Source of the DNA: Leptospira perolatii
GTDB lineage: Bacteria > Spirochaetota > Leptospiria > Leptospirales > Leptospiraceae
Direction of reading: 5' to 3'
Length of the DNA stretch: 64,000 bases
Assembly (NCBI RefSeq): GCF_002811875.1
Contig: NZ_NPDZ01000004.1
Location: 268,587-332,586, forward strand
How positions within the stretch are numbered: the stretch's first letter is position 1; each line of letters opens with the position of its first letter. Below, piece by piece: positions 55,797 through 64,000 of the stretch. The notes under the pieces were generated by a model. It ran no database searches. It worked only from the letters and a program-made list of their open reading frames with translations, and was not told where the DNA came from. A program made the translations under genes and the position numbers.

Positions 55797-57158
55797 CTAT
55801 AGCCTCTTAGCTGCAACTTCTTTATAAGGTACTAGAATCGGAGATTTTCCAGCAATCGTCTTCGGAATGGATTCTACGATTTCAATCGAAATTGTGGGTA
55901 TGATCGCCCCGACCTGCATTAACGCACTTCTCAATTCCTCTCTTATCAGATCTACATTGAAGTTCGAGGCTGGACTGGCGACTAACACGCGCATACTGTC
56001 CCTCTCCTGTCTCAACTGCCAGGCACCCGCAGGAATTTTGTCCAGTACTTTGTGGAATAGTACCGGATGTATTCTTAAGATTCCGCTTTTCCCTGGAATG
56101 GAAAAAATATCTTCCATTCTTCCTTCAATATTGGAAATTAATCGAAAAGGCCTTCCGCAATCGCACATCTTTTCGCTCACACAAATTCGATCGCTCATTT
56201 CATATCGGATCAAGGGTTGAGTTCTAGAAAAAAGAACACTGACCAAAACCTTCGCACCTAACGTCCCCGGCTCCACGGGGCGATTATTCTCATCGACTAC
56301 TTCCGTGATGACAAGGTCTTCGAACATATGCAATCCAGTATGCAATTTACATTCGCATCCTAAGCCTGCAGTTTCAGTGGCAGGATAAACGTTAAATGGC
56401 GCTATTCCCCACGCTTTTGTTGCCAACTTTCGGGTCTCTTCGGTCAGAACTTCCGAAGAACTGACTACTGCCTTTGGATGAATACTCAACCTTTTCTCCA
56501 ATTGCTCCACGGCTAAAATTCGGACCATCGAAGAGTAGGCGATCAAACTCTGCGGTTGAAATTGGTTCAAGCCGGCTACGATTTCACTCAGTGGCTCCGC
56601 GGCGCTTAAGCGAATGGAAGGGACCCAAGGACTTTTCACAGTCATTCCAACCCTGGCGGACTGGTGCCAAGGAGCGGTCGAACTAACTACGGCCATTCGC
56701 ATAGGATGAAATAAATCCACTCGAATACCCGACCATTCATTAGCTCTGGAATAAGAAGCGATTACATTCATCCACTCGTTATAGTCAGAAAGGATGATGC
56801 CCCTCTTCCCAGTACTTCCGGAAGTTGTGCTTACCCAGTATTTGTTTAGAAATTTAGAATCTGATTTAAGATCGGAAAGATAGGATTCCACTTCGCTTAA
56901 CTTCACGTTTCTGTCCGTAACAAAATCGTCAAAGTTCTCCATCATATCTTTTTTGGTGATAACGGGTAGTTCCTCCAAGGGTTTTTCAGTTAAACCAGAG
57001 TGAAGCTTACGATAGAAAGGTGATTTGCTAGTTGCGAATTCTCGTAACTCCCGTAGTCCGGCTGCTCTATACTGGTCCAGCTTTTCACGACTCCAACTTT
57101 CTCGAGATCTTAGCGTTCTTCTTCTGCGCAAAAGATCCATCATCATGAGGAAATTCAT
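55797..57158 (-). CDS. PaaK/CapK-like AMP-dependent ligase
   Basis: About 453 residues from the ATG at 57158; the frame opens further to 57194. The AMP-binding core has STTSGSTGKRGIILSDYNEW (P-loop), VYPATETAGLGC and SVLFSRTQPLIRYEMSDR, as in phenylacetate-CoA ligase and CapK-type proteins, and the C-terminal lid ends KTIAGKSPILV. A CDCGRPF motif may bind zinc. The substrate, aromatic or fatty acid, is unknown. It stands alone between the metal operon and the glycogen locus. Confidence 0.83.
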   Translation of the reverse strand: MNFLMMMDLLRRRRTLRSRESWSREKLDQYRAAGLRELREFATSKSPFYRKLHSGLTEKPLEELPVITKKDMMENFDDFVTDRNVKLSEVESYLSDLKSDSKFLNKYWVSTTSGSTGKRGIILSDYNEWMNVIASYSRANEWSGIRVDLFHPMRMAVVSSTAPWHQSARVGMTVKSPWVPSIRLSAAEPLSEIVAGLNQFQPQSLIAYSSMVRILAVEQLEKRLSIHPKAVVSSSEVLTEETRKLATKAWGIAPFNVYPATETAGLGCECKLHTGLHMFEDLVITEVVDENNRPVEPGTLGAKVLVSVLFSRTQPLIRYEMSDRICVSEKMCDCGRPFRLISNIEGRMEDIFSIPGKSGILRIHPVLFHKVLDKIPAGAWQLRQERDSMRVLVASPASNFNVDLIREELRSALMQVGAIIPTISIEIVESIPKTIAGKSPILVPYKEVAAKRL

Positions 57159-57194
57159 AGCTTCAACCTTTCGCCGTCCTCGGCAGGAGGACAA

Positions 57195-57664
57195 TTTTAG
57201 GATTCATTGATCCAACTAAGAAAAGTGACCTTTGAACATTCGAATTTCATGATATATCCAATGATTATTATCAACATCATCCCTGTCTTGGAATTTCGAA
57301 AGGTCATCGATTCACACGAAATTATGTAGCATTCCTTTTACTTTGGTGAATCTGAAACAGTTTCAAACTTGCTTTCGCATTGATAATCCTTCTCTTTATA
57401 TACATCGTAGTGTACGATAGCAGTTAACAGCTGTTATTGCTAATGGCAATGCTAGGAAAGGCTCAATCGTTAGCACTCGCCGGCAAAGAAAACACATTAC
57501 GGTTTGCTCAATTTTTCAGCTAATATTTCATCCTGCAAATTCACCTCTTCTATTGCCATTTCGCATTTCGTCCTTACCGTCCTTGACCATTCTTTATCCG
57601 TACGTGATAATCCTTTCCCAAAAGGTAACATCCACCAAGCGACGCTTCAATTTTCCGAGAGGAA
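57195..57664. other. Intergenic region upstream of the glycogen locus
   Basis: 470 bases without a supported gene. It contains a small palindrome AACAGCTGTT (57426-57435). Short open frames near the right end lack ribosome-binding sites. A promoter for the GT4 gene should lie here, but I could not assign it. Confidence 0.5.
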
Positions 57665-59014
57665 ATGGATGTTCAGAATCAATCGAAGTCAATGAGAAAT
57701 ATTCGCATATTTATGATAGGCTGGGAGTACCCTCCGCATATCTCAGGCGGACTGGGGGTGGCGTGCAAAGAGATCGCGCAGAATCTCGCGGATGCCGGCA
57801 ATGAAATTCTGTTCTTAGTACCCAAACTGCACGGAGGAGAAGAGTCACACGAGGGAGTTCATTTAATCGACATTAATAAAGGATGGGAATTGTTAAGCGC
57901 AGAAGAAAAGATCTTACTACTCGAGAAAGAAGCCGAGTTTCCAGAAGTCATTGCTCAAAGTCTTTCTTTTTCAGCTTATCAATCCAAGTTTTCTGAACGT
58001 GCACTGCAGTATGCGACTGTAGGGGAAGGCATAGCAAACATAGAATCTTCCATAGAGAATCTAGAGAAGATTCCTTCCTTAAAAGGCGGTTACGGATCAG
58101 ATGTTTTTCGCGATATTCACAGATACGCATATTTTGCTTCGTTAATCGCAAAAAAATTCAATCCGGATATTATCCACGCTCACGATTGGATGACATTCCC
58201 CGCTGCGCTGAGCGCAAAGCACACTACAGGTGCGCCAGTCGTACTACACGTTCACGCGACCGAATACGATAGATGTGGGGAAAACGGAAATCCATACATT
58301 CAAGATATTGAAAGGAACTCTTTCGACTCTTGCGACGCAATCATTACAGTAAGTGAATATACCAAAAACATTATCAGACGAAGATATAATATATTACAAA
58401 ATAAGATATTCGTAGCTCATAACGGAATTTCCGAACACTTAGAAGCGATGGCACCGGAGAATGACGTTCAAGAAAGCGGAGTTGAGGACCCTATCGTTTT
58501 ATTTTTAGGTCGAATCACTTTTCAAAAAGGTCCAAATTACTTTATCGAGGCGGCTAAAAAAGTAATCCAGGAAGTCAAGAACGTAAAGTTCGTGATGGCT
58601 GGGCACGGGGACTTGTATCATTCCATGATAGAGCTGGCAGCCGATCTGGGACTAGGAAAATATTTTCATTACACAGGATTCTTAAATAAAGAAGAAGCCC
58701 ACAAAATCTACGGAATGAGCACAGTCTACATTATGCCTTCCGTTTCGGAGCCCTTCGGGCTCACCGCCTTAGAGGCGATGTCGCATAATCTACCAGTCAT
58801 TCTATCCAATCAAAGCGGAGTAAGCGAAGTAGTATCACAATGTATAAAAATAGACTACTGGGATACTGACGCGTTGGCCGAAAAACTCATTTCATTTCTC
58901 AAACACAAACCACTCAGATCTGAAATGAGCTCAAAAGCAAAAGACGACGCTTTGAAAGTCACTTGGAAGGAAACAGCCCAAAAAATTCTGGAAACCTACA
59001 GGAGTATATTATGA
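57665..59014 (+). CDS. GT4-family glycogen synthase-like glycosyltransferase
   Basis: 449 residues, starting at an ATG preceded by GAGAGGA. The GT-B fold begins MIGWEYPPHISGGLGVACKE, a synthase-type loop, followed by DIIHAHDWMTFPAALS, VVLHVHATEYDR and the donor site SVSEPFGLTALEAMSHNLPVI. These features match the GT4 alpha-glucan synthases often found next to GH57 enzymes. The next gene, a GH57 amylase, overlaps its stop. The acceptor is probably glycogen or a related alpha-glucan. Confidence 0.88.
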   Translation: MDVQNQSKSMRNIRIFMIGWEYPPHISGGLGVACKEIAQNLADAGNEILFLVPKLHGGEESHEGVHLIDINKGWELLSAEEKILLLEKEAEFPEVIAQSLSFSAYQSKFSERALQYATVGEGIANIESSIENLEKIPSLKGGYGSDVFRDIHRYAYFASLIAKKFNPDIIHAHDWMTFPAALSAKHTTGAPVVLHVHATEYDRCGENGNPYIQDIERNSFDSCDAIITVSEYTKNIIRRRYNILQNKIFVAHNGISEHLEAMAPENDVQESGVEDPIVLFLGRITFQKGPNYFIEAAKKVIQEVKNVKFVMAGHGDLYHSMIELAADLGLGKYFHYTGFLNKEEAHKIYGMSTVYIMPSVSEPFGLTALEAMSHNLPVILSNQSGVSEVVSQCIKIDYWDTDALAEKLISFLKHKPLRSEMSSKAKDDALKVTWKETAQKILETYRSIL

Positions 59015-60252
59015 TTTCCGTATGCTTTTACTTTGAAGTTCACCAGCCGTACAGAATCAAACCTTACAGCTTTTTTCAGATCGGAAAAGACCCGTTCTAT
59101 TTGGACGATCAAAAGAACTATGCGGTGGTACGCAAAGTGGGCGATAAGTGTTATCTCCCCACGACCCGAGTACTTTTAGATTTGATCAGAAAATACGGAC
59201 AGGAATTTAAAGTCACTTTTTCGATTTCCGGAACAGCGATCGAGCAATTCAGACACTGGTATCCGGAAGTTTTGGATCAGTTTAAGAGACTAGCGGACAC
59301 AGGCTGCGTCGAATTTCTTTCAGAAACCTATTATCACTCTTTGGCGAGCTTGTTTTCCGAAAAAGAATTCTCGAGACAGGTCGCCCAACACAAAGATCTA
59401 ATTCGCAGAGAATTCGGAATAATTCCTCAAGCGTTTCGTAATACAGAGCTGATCTACTCCAATCATATCGCGAATCTAACCAAGAAAATGGGTTACAAAT
59501 TGATGTTGATGGAGGGAGCGGATAAATTATTGGGCTGGAGGAGTCCAAACTTCCTGTATAAAGCAAAGTACGAACCGGAAATGAAAATTCTATTAAAGAA
59601 TTATAAACTAAGTGATGACATTGCATTCCGATTTTCGGAAAAGTCATGGAAAGAGTTTCCGCTCAGCGCAGATAAATTTTCAAACTGGGTTCATTCCAGC
59701 GCTGGAAACGCGAGGGTGATTAATTTGTTTATGGATTTTGAAACTTTTGGAGAACACCAATGGGAGGCCTCCGGTATCTTCGATTTTCTAAGACACCTTC
59801 CGGATCATATGAACAAGCACCCGGATTTTCATTTCAGAACTGTTTCAGAAGCGGCGAATCGCTCGGAGACAGTTGGAGATATAGATACTCATGAGCCGGT
59901 TTCCTGGGCAGATACTGAAAGAGATCTTTCTGCTTGGCTGGGAAATTCTATGCAAAAACAGGCTTTAGAGTCTATTTATGAGTTGGAAACTAAGGTCTAT
60001 TCGTTCTGCGATGAGGACATGCTCGATATTTTCGGCAAACTACAAACCTCGGACCACTTTTACTATATGTGCACGAAATACTTCAACGATGGGGACGTGC
60101 ATAAATATTTTAGTCCTTACAATTCTCCTTATGATGCATATATTTATTATATGAATGTTCTTCAGGATTTTCGCCAAAGACTTTCCAGTCGAAAAGATTA
60201 CAGCTATCGAGTGCAACCGAACCAAACTATTAGCGCTAAATTCGTTAGCTGA
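59011..60252 (+). CDS. GH57-family alpha-amylase-like enzyme
   Basis: 413 residues from an ATG that overlaps the GT4 stop as ATGA. The five GH57 regions are visible: HQPYRIKPYSFF (11 onward), VEFLSETYYHS, the nucleophile E146 in FRNTELIYSN, the acid D242 in MDFETFGEHQW, and the C-terminal helical bundle. The type is the short amylase class that partners alpha-glucan synthases, not the longer branching enzyme class. A trimming or editing role is likely. Confidence 0.88.
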   Translation: MISVCFYFEVHQPYRIKPYSFFQIGKDPFYLDDQKNYAVVRKVGDKCYLPTTRVLLDLIRKYGQEFKVTFSISGTAIEQFRHWYPEVLDQFKRLADTGCVEFLSETYYHSLASLFSEKEFSRQVAQHKDLIRREFGIIPQAFRNTELIYSNHIANLTKKMGYKLMLMEGADKLLGWRSPNFLYKAKYEPEMKILLKNYKLSDDIAFRFSEKSWKEFPLSADKFSNWVHSSAGNARVINLFMDFETFGEHQWEASGIFDFLRHLPDHMNKHPDFHFRTVSEAANRSETVGDIDTHEPVSWADTERDLSAWLGNSMQKQALESIYELETKVYSFCDEDMLDIFGKLQTSDHFYYMCTKYFNDGDVHKYFSPYNSPYDAYIYYMNVLQDFRQRLSSRKDYSYRVQPNQTISAKFVS

Positions 60253-60263
60253 ATTATCAGGAA

Positions 60264-60302
60264 AGCCACGACTTCAAACAGCTTTGATTCGTGGCTCTTT
60301 TT
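60264..60302 (+). terminator. Intrinsic terminator after the GH57 gene
   Basis: Arms AGCCACGA and TCGTGGCT are followed by CTTTTT. It ends the plus-strand transcript and lies inside the 3' end of the convergent glgP coding sequence, where it also encodes the final residues. Confidence 0.75.
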
Positions 60303-62778
60303 GTCGAACTGGAGAAATTTCCCAAATTTCTTTCGCGTATTCTTGCACGGTTCGATCTGCGGAAAACCTGCCGCTTCTGGCCATATTGATGATCGCTCTT
60401 CGGTTCCAATTGAACTTGTCTTTGAATTCGATAGCGACCTTTTCCTGAATCGATAAATAGGATTCGAAATCCGCTAATAAGAAGTAAGGATCTCCGCCTT
60501 TTGTCAAAGAAAGGAATATATCCTTAAACAAATCTTTTTTTCCACCATAAAATTTACCAGTCATGATCTCGTCTAAGACTGTCCGAACCATTGGATTCGA
60601 TTCGTAGATCCCAGTCGGAAAATATCCTGCTCGTTTCAGCTCTTCGAGTTCCTCAATCGTTTTTCCAAAGATAAAGATGTTATGGTCCCCCACTTCCTCA
60701 TAGATTTCAATGTTCGCACCATCCATCGTTCCAATCGTGAGGGCACCGTTTAACATGAATTTCATGTTTCCGGTACCCGAAGCCTCAGTTCCGGCGGTCG
60801 AAATTTGCTCCGATAAATCTGCGGCCGGAAAAATCAACTCCGCGAGGCTCACTCTATAATCCGGCAAGAAAACAACTTTGAGTCGATCGCCGATCTGCTT
60901 GTCATTGTTAATTACGTCCGCAATAGAATGGATTAGCTTTATGATTAGCTTTGCGAGATAATAACCCGGTGCTGCTTTTCCCGCAAATATCACAGTTCTA
61001 GGAGTATAGTCCAGACTAGGGTTTTCCTTAATATTATAATAATCATGAATCAGTCGGAGTGCGTTCAAATGTTGTCGCTTGTATTCATGGATCCTCTTCA
61101 CATGCACATCGAACATAGAATTCGGATCCACAGTTACATCACATTTGGACTGAATCACGGTTGCTAATCGAACCTTATTCTCTTTCCGAGTGATCATCCA
61201 TTCTCTCTGAAAACTCGGATCTGCAGAAAATTCCTCTAATTTAGAAATTTTGGATAAATCGCTGTACCATTTATTTCCGATCCTGCGCGTAATTACTTCA
61301 GACATTCGCTGGTTTGCGGTAAGAAGCCATCTCCTATAGGTGATTCCATTCGTCTTATTTTCGAACTTATGAGAAAAGATCGAATGAAACTCCGGAAAAA
61401 GTTTTTTCTTAATAAGTTCCGTATGGATTCGAGCCACACCGTTCACTTTTTTTGAACCAACAATTGCAAGGTGGGCCATCCTAATTTTCTTAGGAGTCGA
61501 TTCTTCCACGATGGATAATCTTTTGATCACATCTTCGGAAACTCCTCGTTTTCTCAGTCCTTCCAGGAAATTGTAATTGATCGCATAAATAATTTCCAGG
61601 TGCCTTGGTAAGATCCAACCGAATAAATCTATACTCCAAGTTTCTAATGCTTCCGGCATAATCGTGTGATTCGTATAACCAAAGCATTGCGTTGTGATCG
61701 ACCAAGCTTCTTCCCATTGCAATCCGTGTCTATCGATCAGTAACCTCATGCATTCTGGAATTGCCAAGGTCGGATGAGTATCATTCAGCTGAAAGAAAAC
61801 TCTTTCGGGAAATCTTTCCCAGCAGGTTCCTTCTTCCTCTAGGAAAGTTCTCATCGCATCCTGTAAGGTTGCGCTAACCAAAAGATACTCTTGCTTCAGA
61901 CGAAGTTCTTTTCCTTGTAGGATATTATCGTTCGGATAAAGTACTTTGGTGATGTTTTCGGATTTCTCCTTATCCTCAACTGCTCTTAGGTAATCTCCAT
62001 GGTTAAAATAATCGAAATTGAATTCTTCTCCCGACTTCGCTTTCCAAAGCCTTAGATTCGTAACTGTTCTAGTATTGAACCCAGGAACCAACATATCGTA
62101 AGCTTGAGCAATGACTGTTTCACCCGGAACCCAAATCCATTTGCTAGATCCATCCAGAGAAACTTTATCTTTAAGGTGTCCATAAAAATGAACTGGATAG
62201 CTAAGATCCAATCTTGAAATTTCCCAAGGGTTTTCATGACTCAACCAGTTGTCCGGAGCTTCCTTTTGATACCCATCTTGAATTTGCTGGTGAAAAATTC
62301 CGTACTCGTAACGAATCCCGCAACCTTGAGACGGAAGATCCAAGGTGGCCATACTTTCGAGAAAGCAAGCCGCCAAACGGCCTAAGCCCCCGTTCCCCAA
62401 AGCAGCGTCGTGCTCTTCTTTTGCGATCATCTCTAGATCGTAACCAAAATCTATCAGAGCTCCGGTAGCAATCTCTCTCATTCCGATATTGACCAGATTG
62501 CTCTCGAGCAAAGTCCCCACTAGGAATTCCATAGAAATATAATAGATTCTTTTCGTCTTTTTTAGCCGATACGATTCCTGAACTTCATTCCAACGATTGA
62601 TCAAGGTATCGCGGATTGTCAGAGCCAGTGCTTGGTAAATATCCGAGTTCTTAGTATTCCGCTTATATTTTCCTACATCATATTCTAACCTTCGAATAAA
62701 ATTCAGTCGAAAAGAGCGCAGACCGATCTTTGGATCCAAATCATAAAGTTTCCATAATTTCTCATGCTTCCCTAGCAT
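60274..62778 (-). CDS. glgP: Glycogen phosphorylase
   Basis: 834 residues from the ATG at 62778, chosen because AGGTGATGG lies just before it and the protein then has family length; the open frame runs to 62952 but those residues do not match the family. The N-terminus SFRLNFIRRLEYDVGKYKRN and the active-site regions EFLVGTLLESNL, GNGGLGRLAACF, KRIHEYKRQHLN and the PLP-lysine motif SGTGNMKFML are all present. It releases glucose-1-phosphate from alpha-glucan chains. It is divergent from the partial debranching enzyme. Confidence 0.95.
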   Translation of the reverse strand: MLGKHEKLWKLYDLDPKIGLRSFRLNFIRRLEYDVGKYKRNTKNSDIYQALALTIRDTLINRWNEVQESYRLKKTKRIYYISMEFLVGTLLESNLVNIGMREIATGALIDFGYDLEMIAKEEHDAALGNGGLGRLAACFLESMATLDLPSQGCGIRYEYGIFHQQIQDGYQKEAPDNWLSHENPWEISRLDLSYPVHFYGHLKDKVSLDGSSKWIWVPGETVIAQAYDMLVPGFNTRTVTNLRLWKAKSGEEFNFDYFNHGDYLRAVEDKEKSENITKVLYPNDNILQGKELRLKQEYLLVSATLQDAMRTFLEEEGTCWERFPERVFFQLNDTHPTLAIPECMRLLIDRHGLQWEEAWSITTQCFGYTNHTIMPEALETWSIDLFGWILPRHLEIIYAINYNFLEGLRKRGVSEDVIKRLSIVEESTPKKIRMAHLAIVGSKKVNGVARIHTELIKKKLFPEFHSIFSHKFENKTNGITYRRWLLTANQRMSEVITRRIGNKWYSDLSKISKLEEFSADPSFQREWMITRKENKVRLATVIQSKCDVTVDPNSMFDVHVKRIHEYKRQHLNALRLIHDYYNIKENPSLDYTPRTVIFAGKAAPGYYLAKLIIKLIHSIADVINNDKQIGDRLKVVFLPDYRVSLAELIFPAADLSEQISTAGTEASGTGNMKFMLNGALTIGTMDGANIEIYEEVGDHNIFIFGKTIEELEELKRAGYFPTGIYESNPMVRTVLDEIMTGKFYGGKKDLFKDIFLSLTKGGDPYFLLADFESYLSIQEKVAIEFKDKFNWNRRAIINMARSGRFSADRTVQEYAKEIWEISPVRQKEPRIKAV

Positions 62779-63057
62779 ACCATCACCTATCACTGATAAA
62801 ATGAGTCGAAAGTTAGGGTTACATCCTACTCTAACTGCGCTAAACGAATCAAGCGAAACTGCCTTAGAAATAGTCTGAAATGTTTTCGCCATTTGACATT
62901 TATCAAAAGGATGACCTCGACTCTGTTTGCAGTCGGTTTTACTAAAGCGCAAAAATTGATTTAAAGTTGAAAATCACCGAAAGAAAATGACTTGGAAAAA
63001 TATTTATGTGCGAATATGCCTTCTTGATCTAAGCTGTTTACACAGGAGAGCTTATCG
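62779..63057. other. Divergent promoter region of glgP and glgX
   Basis: 279 bases between the two divergent glycogen genes. No operator or clear -35/-10 pair could be assigned with confidence. Confidence 0.5.
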
Positions 63058-64000
63058 GTGAGAATCCTACCGGGAAAACCATACCCCCTCGGAGCTACTT
63101 GGGACGGAATGGGCGTAAACTTTGCGATCTATTCAGAAGGAGCAACTCGAGTTGAACTTTGTTTTTTTCCAACCCTGCAAAGCACGAAAGAATCTCATCG
63201 GATTCAAATCATTGAAAGGACTGACCAAGTCTGGCATTGTTATATTCCGGATGCAAGACCCGGTCAATTGTACGGGTACCGACTAGACGGACCTTATTCC
63301 CCGAAGAGCGGACATAGATTCAATTTTTATAAAGTACTTTCGGATCCACATGCGAAATTAATTTCCAGACCTCCCATTTGGCATCCTTCCTTATTTTCCT
63401 ACAAAAGAAGCGACATAGATATTCGGTTTGTGAGCGAAGAAGAAATTTTGCAAATCGACCCGAGAGACAACGCGCAATATGCACCTTTGTCAGAGGTTGT
63501 TGATACAAGCTTTACTTGGGGAAACGATACGCAATTAGGCATACCTTGGAGTGAAACGATCATTTACGAAGTCCACGTAAAGAACTTCACAGCAAAGCAT
63601 CCAGAGATCCCCGATGATCTTAGGGGCACCTTTGCCGGATTCGGAAAGGAACCAGTCATACGTCATTTGAAAGAGTTAGGCGTAACAGCGGTGGAGCTCC
63701 TTCCAGTTCACCAACATGTGGATAGCCAAAGATTGTTCTCTCTTGGCCTGACCGATTACTGGGGATATAACACTCTCTCTTATTTTGCACCCGATATCCG
63801 ATTCGCTCGAAAAGGATATCTATCCGAAGTGGTCAGAGACTTCAAAATCATGGTCAAGACATTGCACAATGCCGGAATAGAAGTGATTCTAGACGTAGTC
63901 TATAATCACACTTGTGAGGATGCTTACTTCGGACCGAATCTTTCCTTTCGCGGAATCGACAACGACCGCTACTATAGATTAAAACCGGAAAACCAAATAT
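63058..64000 (+). CDS. glgX: Glycogen debranching enzyme GlgX (partial)
   Basis: 314 codons from a GTG preceded by AGGAGAG; the gene continues past the right edge. The N-terminal carbohydrate-binding domain starts GKPYPLGATWDGMGVNFAIYS, and the GH13 barrel opens with ELLPVHQHVDSQ, WGYNTLSYFAPD and conserved region I DVVYNHTCE. These are GlgX/isoamylase features. The catalytic regions II-IV lie beyond the window. It would remove alpha-1,6 branches left by the phosphorylase. Confidence 0.92.
   Translation, partial: MRILPGKPYPLGATWDGMGVNFAIYSEGATRVELCFFPTLQSTKESHRIQIIERTDQVWHCYIPDARPGQLYGYRLDGPYSPKSGHRFNFYKVLSDPHAKLISRPPIWHPSLFSYKRSDIDIRFVSEEEILQIDPRDNAQYAPLSEVVDTSFTWGNDTQLGIPWSETIIYEVHVKNFTAKHPEIPDDLRGTFAGFGKEPVIRHLKELGVTAVELLPVHQHVDSQRLFSLGLTDYWGYNTLSYFAPDIRFARKGYLSEVVRDFKIMVKTLHNAGIEVILDVVYNHTCEDAYFGPNLSFRGIDNDRYYRLKPENQI

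Noticed and set aside
1..64000. tRNA, rRNA, CRISPR arrays, insertion sequences and phage genes
   Set aside because: None could be recognised on reading both strands; no transposase or integrase motifs and no regular short repeats with spacers were seen.

Overview
The window looks like a chromosomal segment of a Leptospira species or close relative. The evidence is the many small lipoproteins with spirochaete-style lipoboxes, a four-helix-bundle domain of the 23S rRNA intervening-sequence protein type, lexA/ctpA/tsaD/pssA in an operon, Wzm/Wzt-type O-antigen export genes, and a large kinase/ATPase/GAF/SpoIIE phosphatase. G+C looks like the mid-40s by eye (not counted), which would fit the higher-G+C branches of the genus better than L. 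interrogans; that placement is inference. No rRNA, tRNA, CRISPR array, prophage or complete insertion sequence was seen.

Layout. 1-603: end of a GT-C-like membrane protein behind hisE. 740-1591: thioredoxin-fold/TPR protein. 1676-6625 (minus): a tight run of a small unknown gene, radC, an ABC-2 permease and its Wzt-like ATPase, UDP-glucose dehydrogenase and an SH3 protein. 6903-8300: lone secreted protein. 8297-15847 (minus): outer-membrane channel and adaptor of an efflux pump with no pump gene, a methanethiol methyltransferase-like protein, lexA, a lipoprotein, ctpA, tsaD, pssA. 15971-18158: lipoprotein and a TPR protein with a decayed Mrr-like nuclease domain. 18203-21638: a very small FtsX-like permease with its ATPase, ROK kinase, HIT protein and a YbhN-like flippase. 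21716-23006: Cys-rich lipoprotein, a repeat-bearing intergenic region and a 99-residue unknown protein.

23150-30656 is rich in acyl-group enzymes: two ketoacyl synthases (FabF-like and FabH-like), an SDR reductase, two hotdog thioesterases (one fused to a four-helix bundle) and a fused two-domain CoA-transferase, with a PP2C phosphatase between them. 30734-37068 is a three-gene signalling unit: an 1790-residue kinase-ATPase-GAF-SpoIIE protein, a SiaB-like kinase and a SiaC-like phosphoprotein. I read it as a partner-switching system in which the SiaA-type phosphatase has been built into a giant sensor. 37105-46341 is mixed: VOC protein, EEP nuclease family, secreted unknowns, a frameshifted BNR-type lipoprotein, a lipase with a histone-like tail, an MFS transporter coupled to enolase-phosphatase E1, TPR and ankyrin proteins. 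46725-55768 is a heavy-metal efflux operon (CusC-, CusB- and CusA-like) ending in a P2-type cation ATPase. 55797-57158 is a PaaK-like ligase. 57665-64000 is a glycogen or alpha-glucan locus: GT4 synthase-like enzyme, GH57 amylase, glycogen phosphorylase and a partial GlgX debranching enzyme.

Two intergenic regions (22224-22349 and 40876-40990) carry the same composite element, a GC-rich hairpin followed about 100 bases later by a GTAGGA(G/A)(C/T)TCCTAC palindrome. The palindrome occurs alone at 1624-1643.
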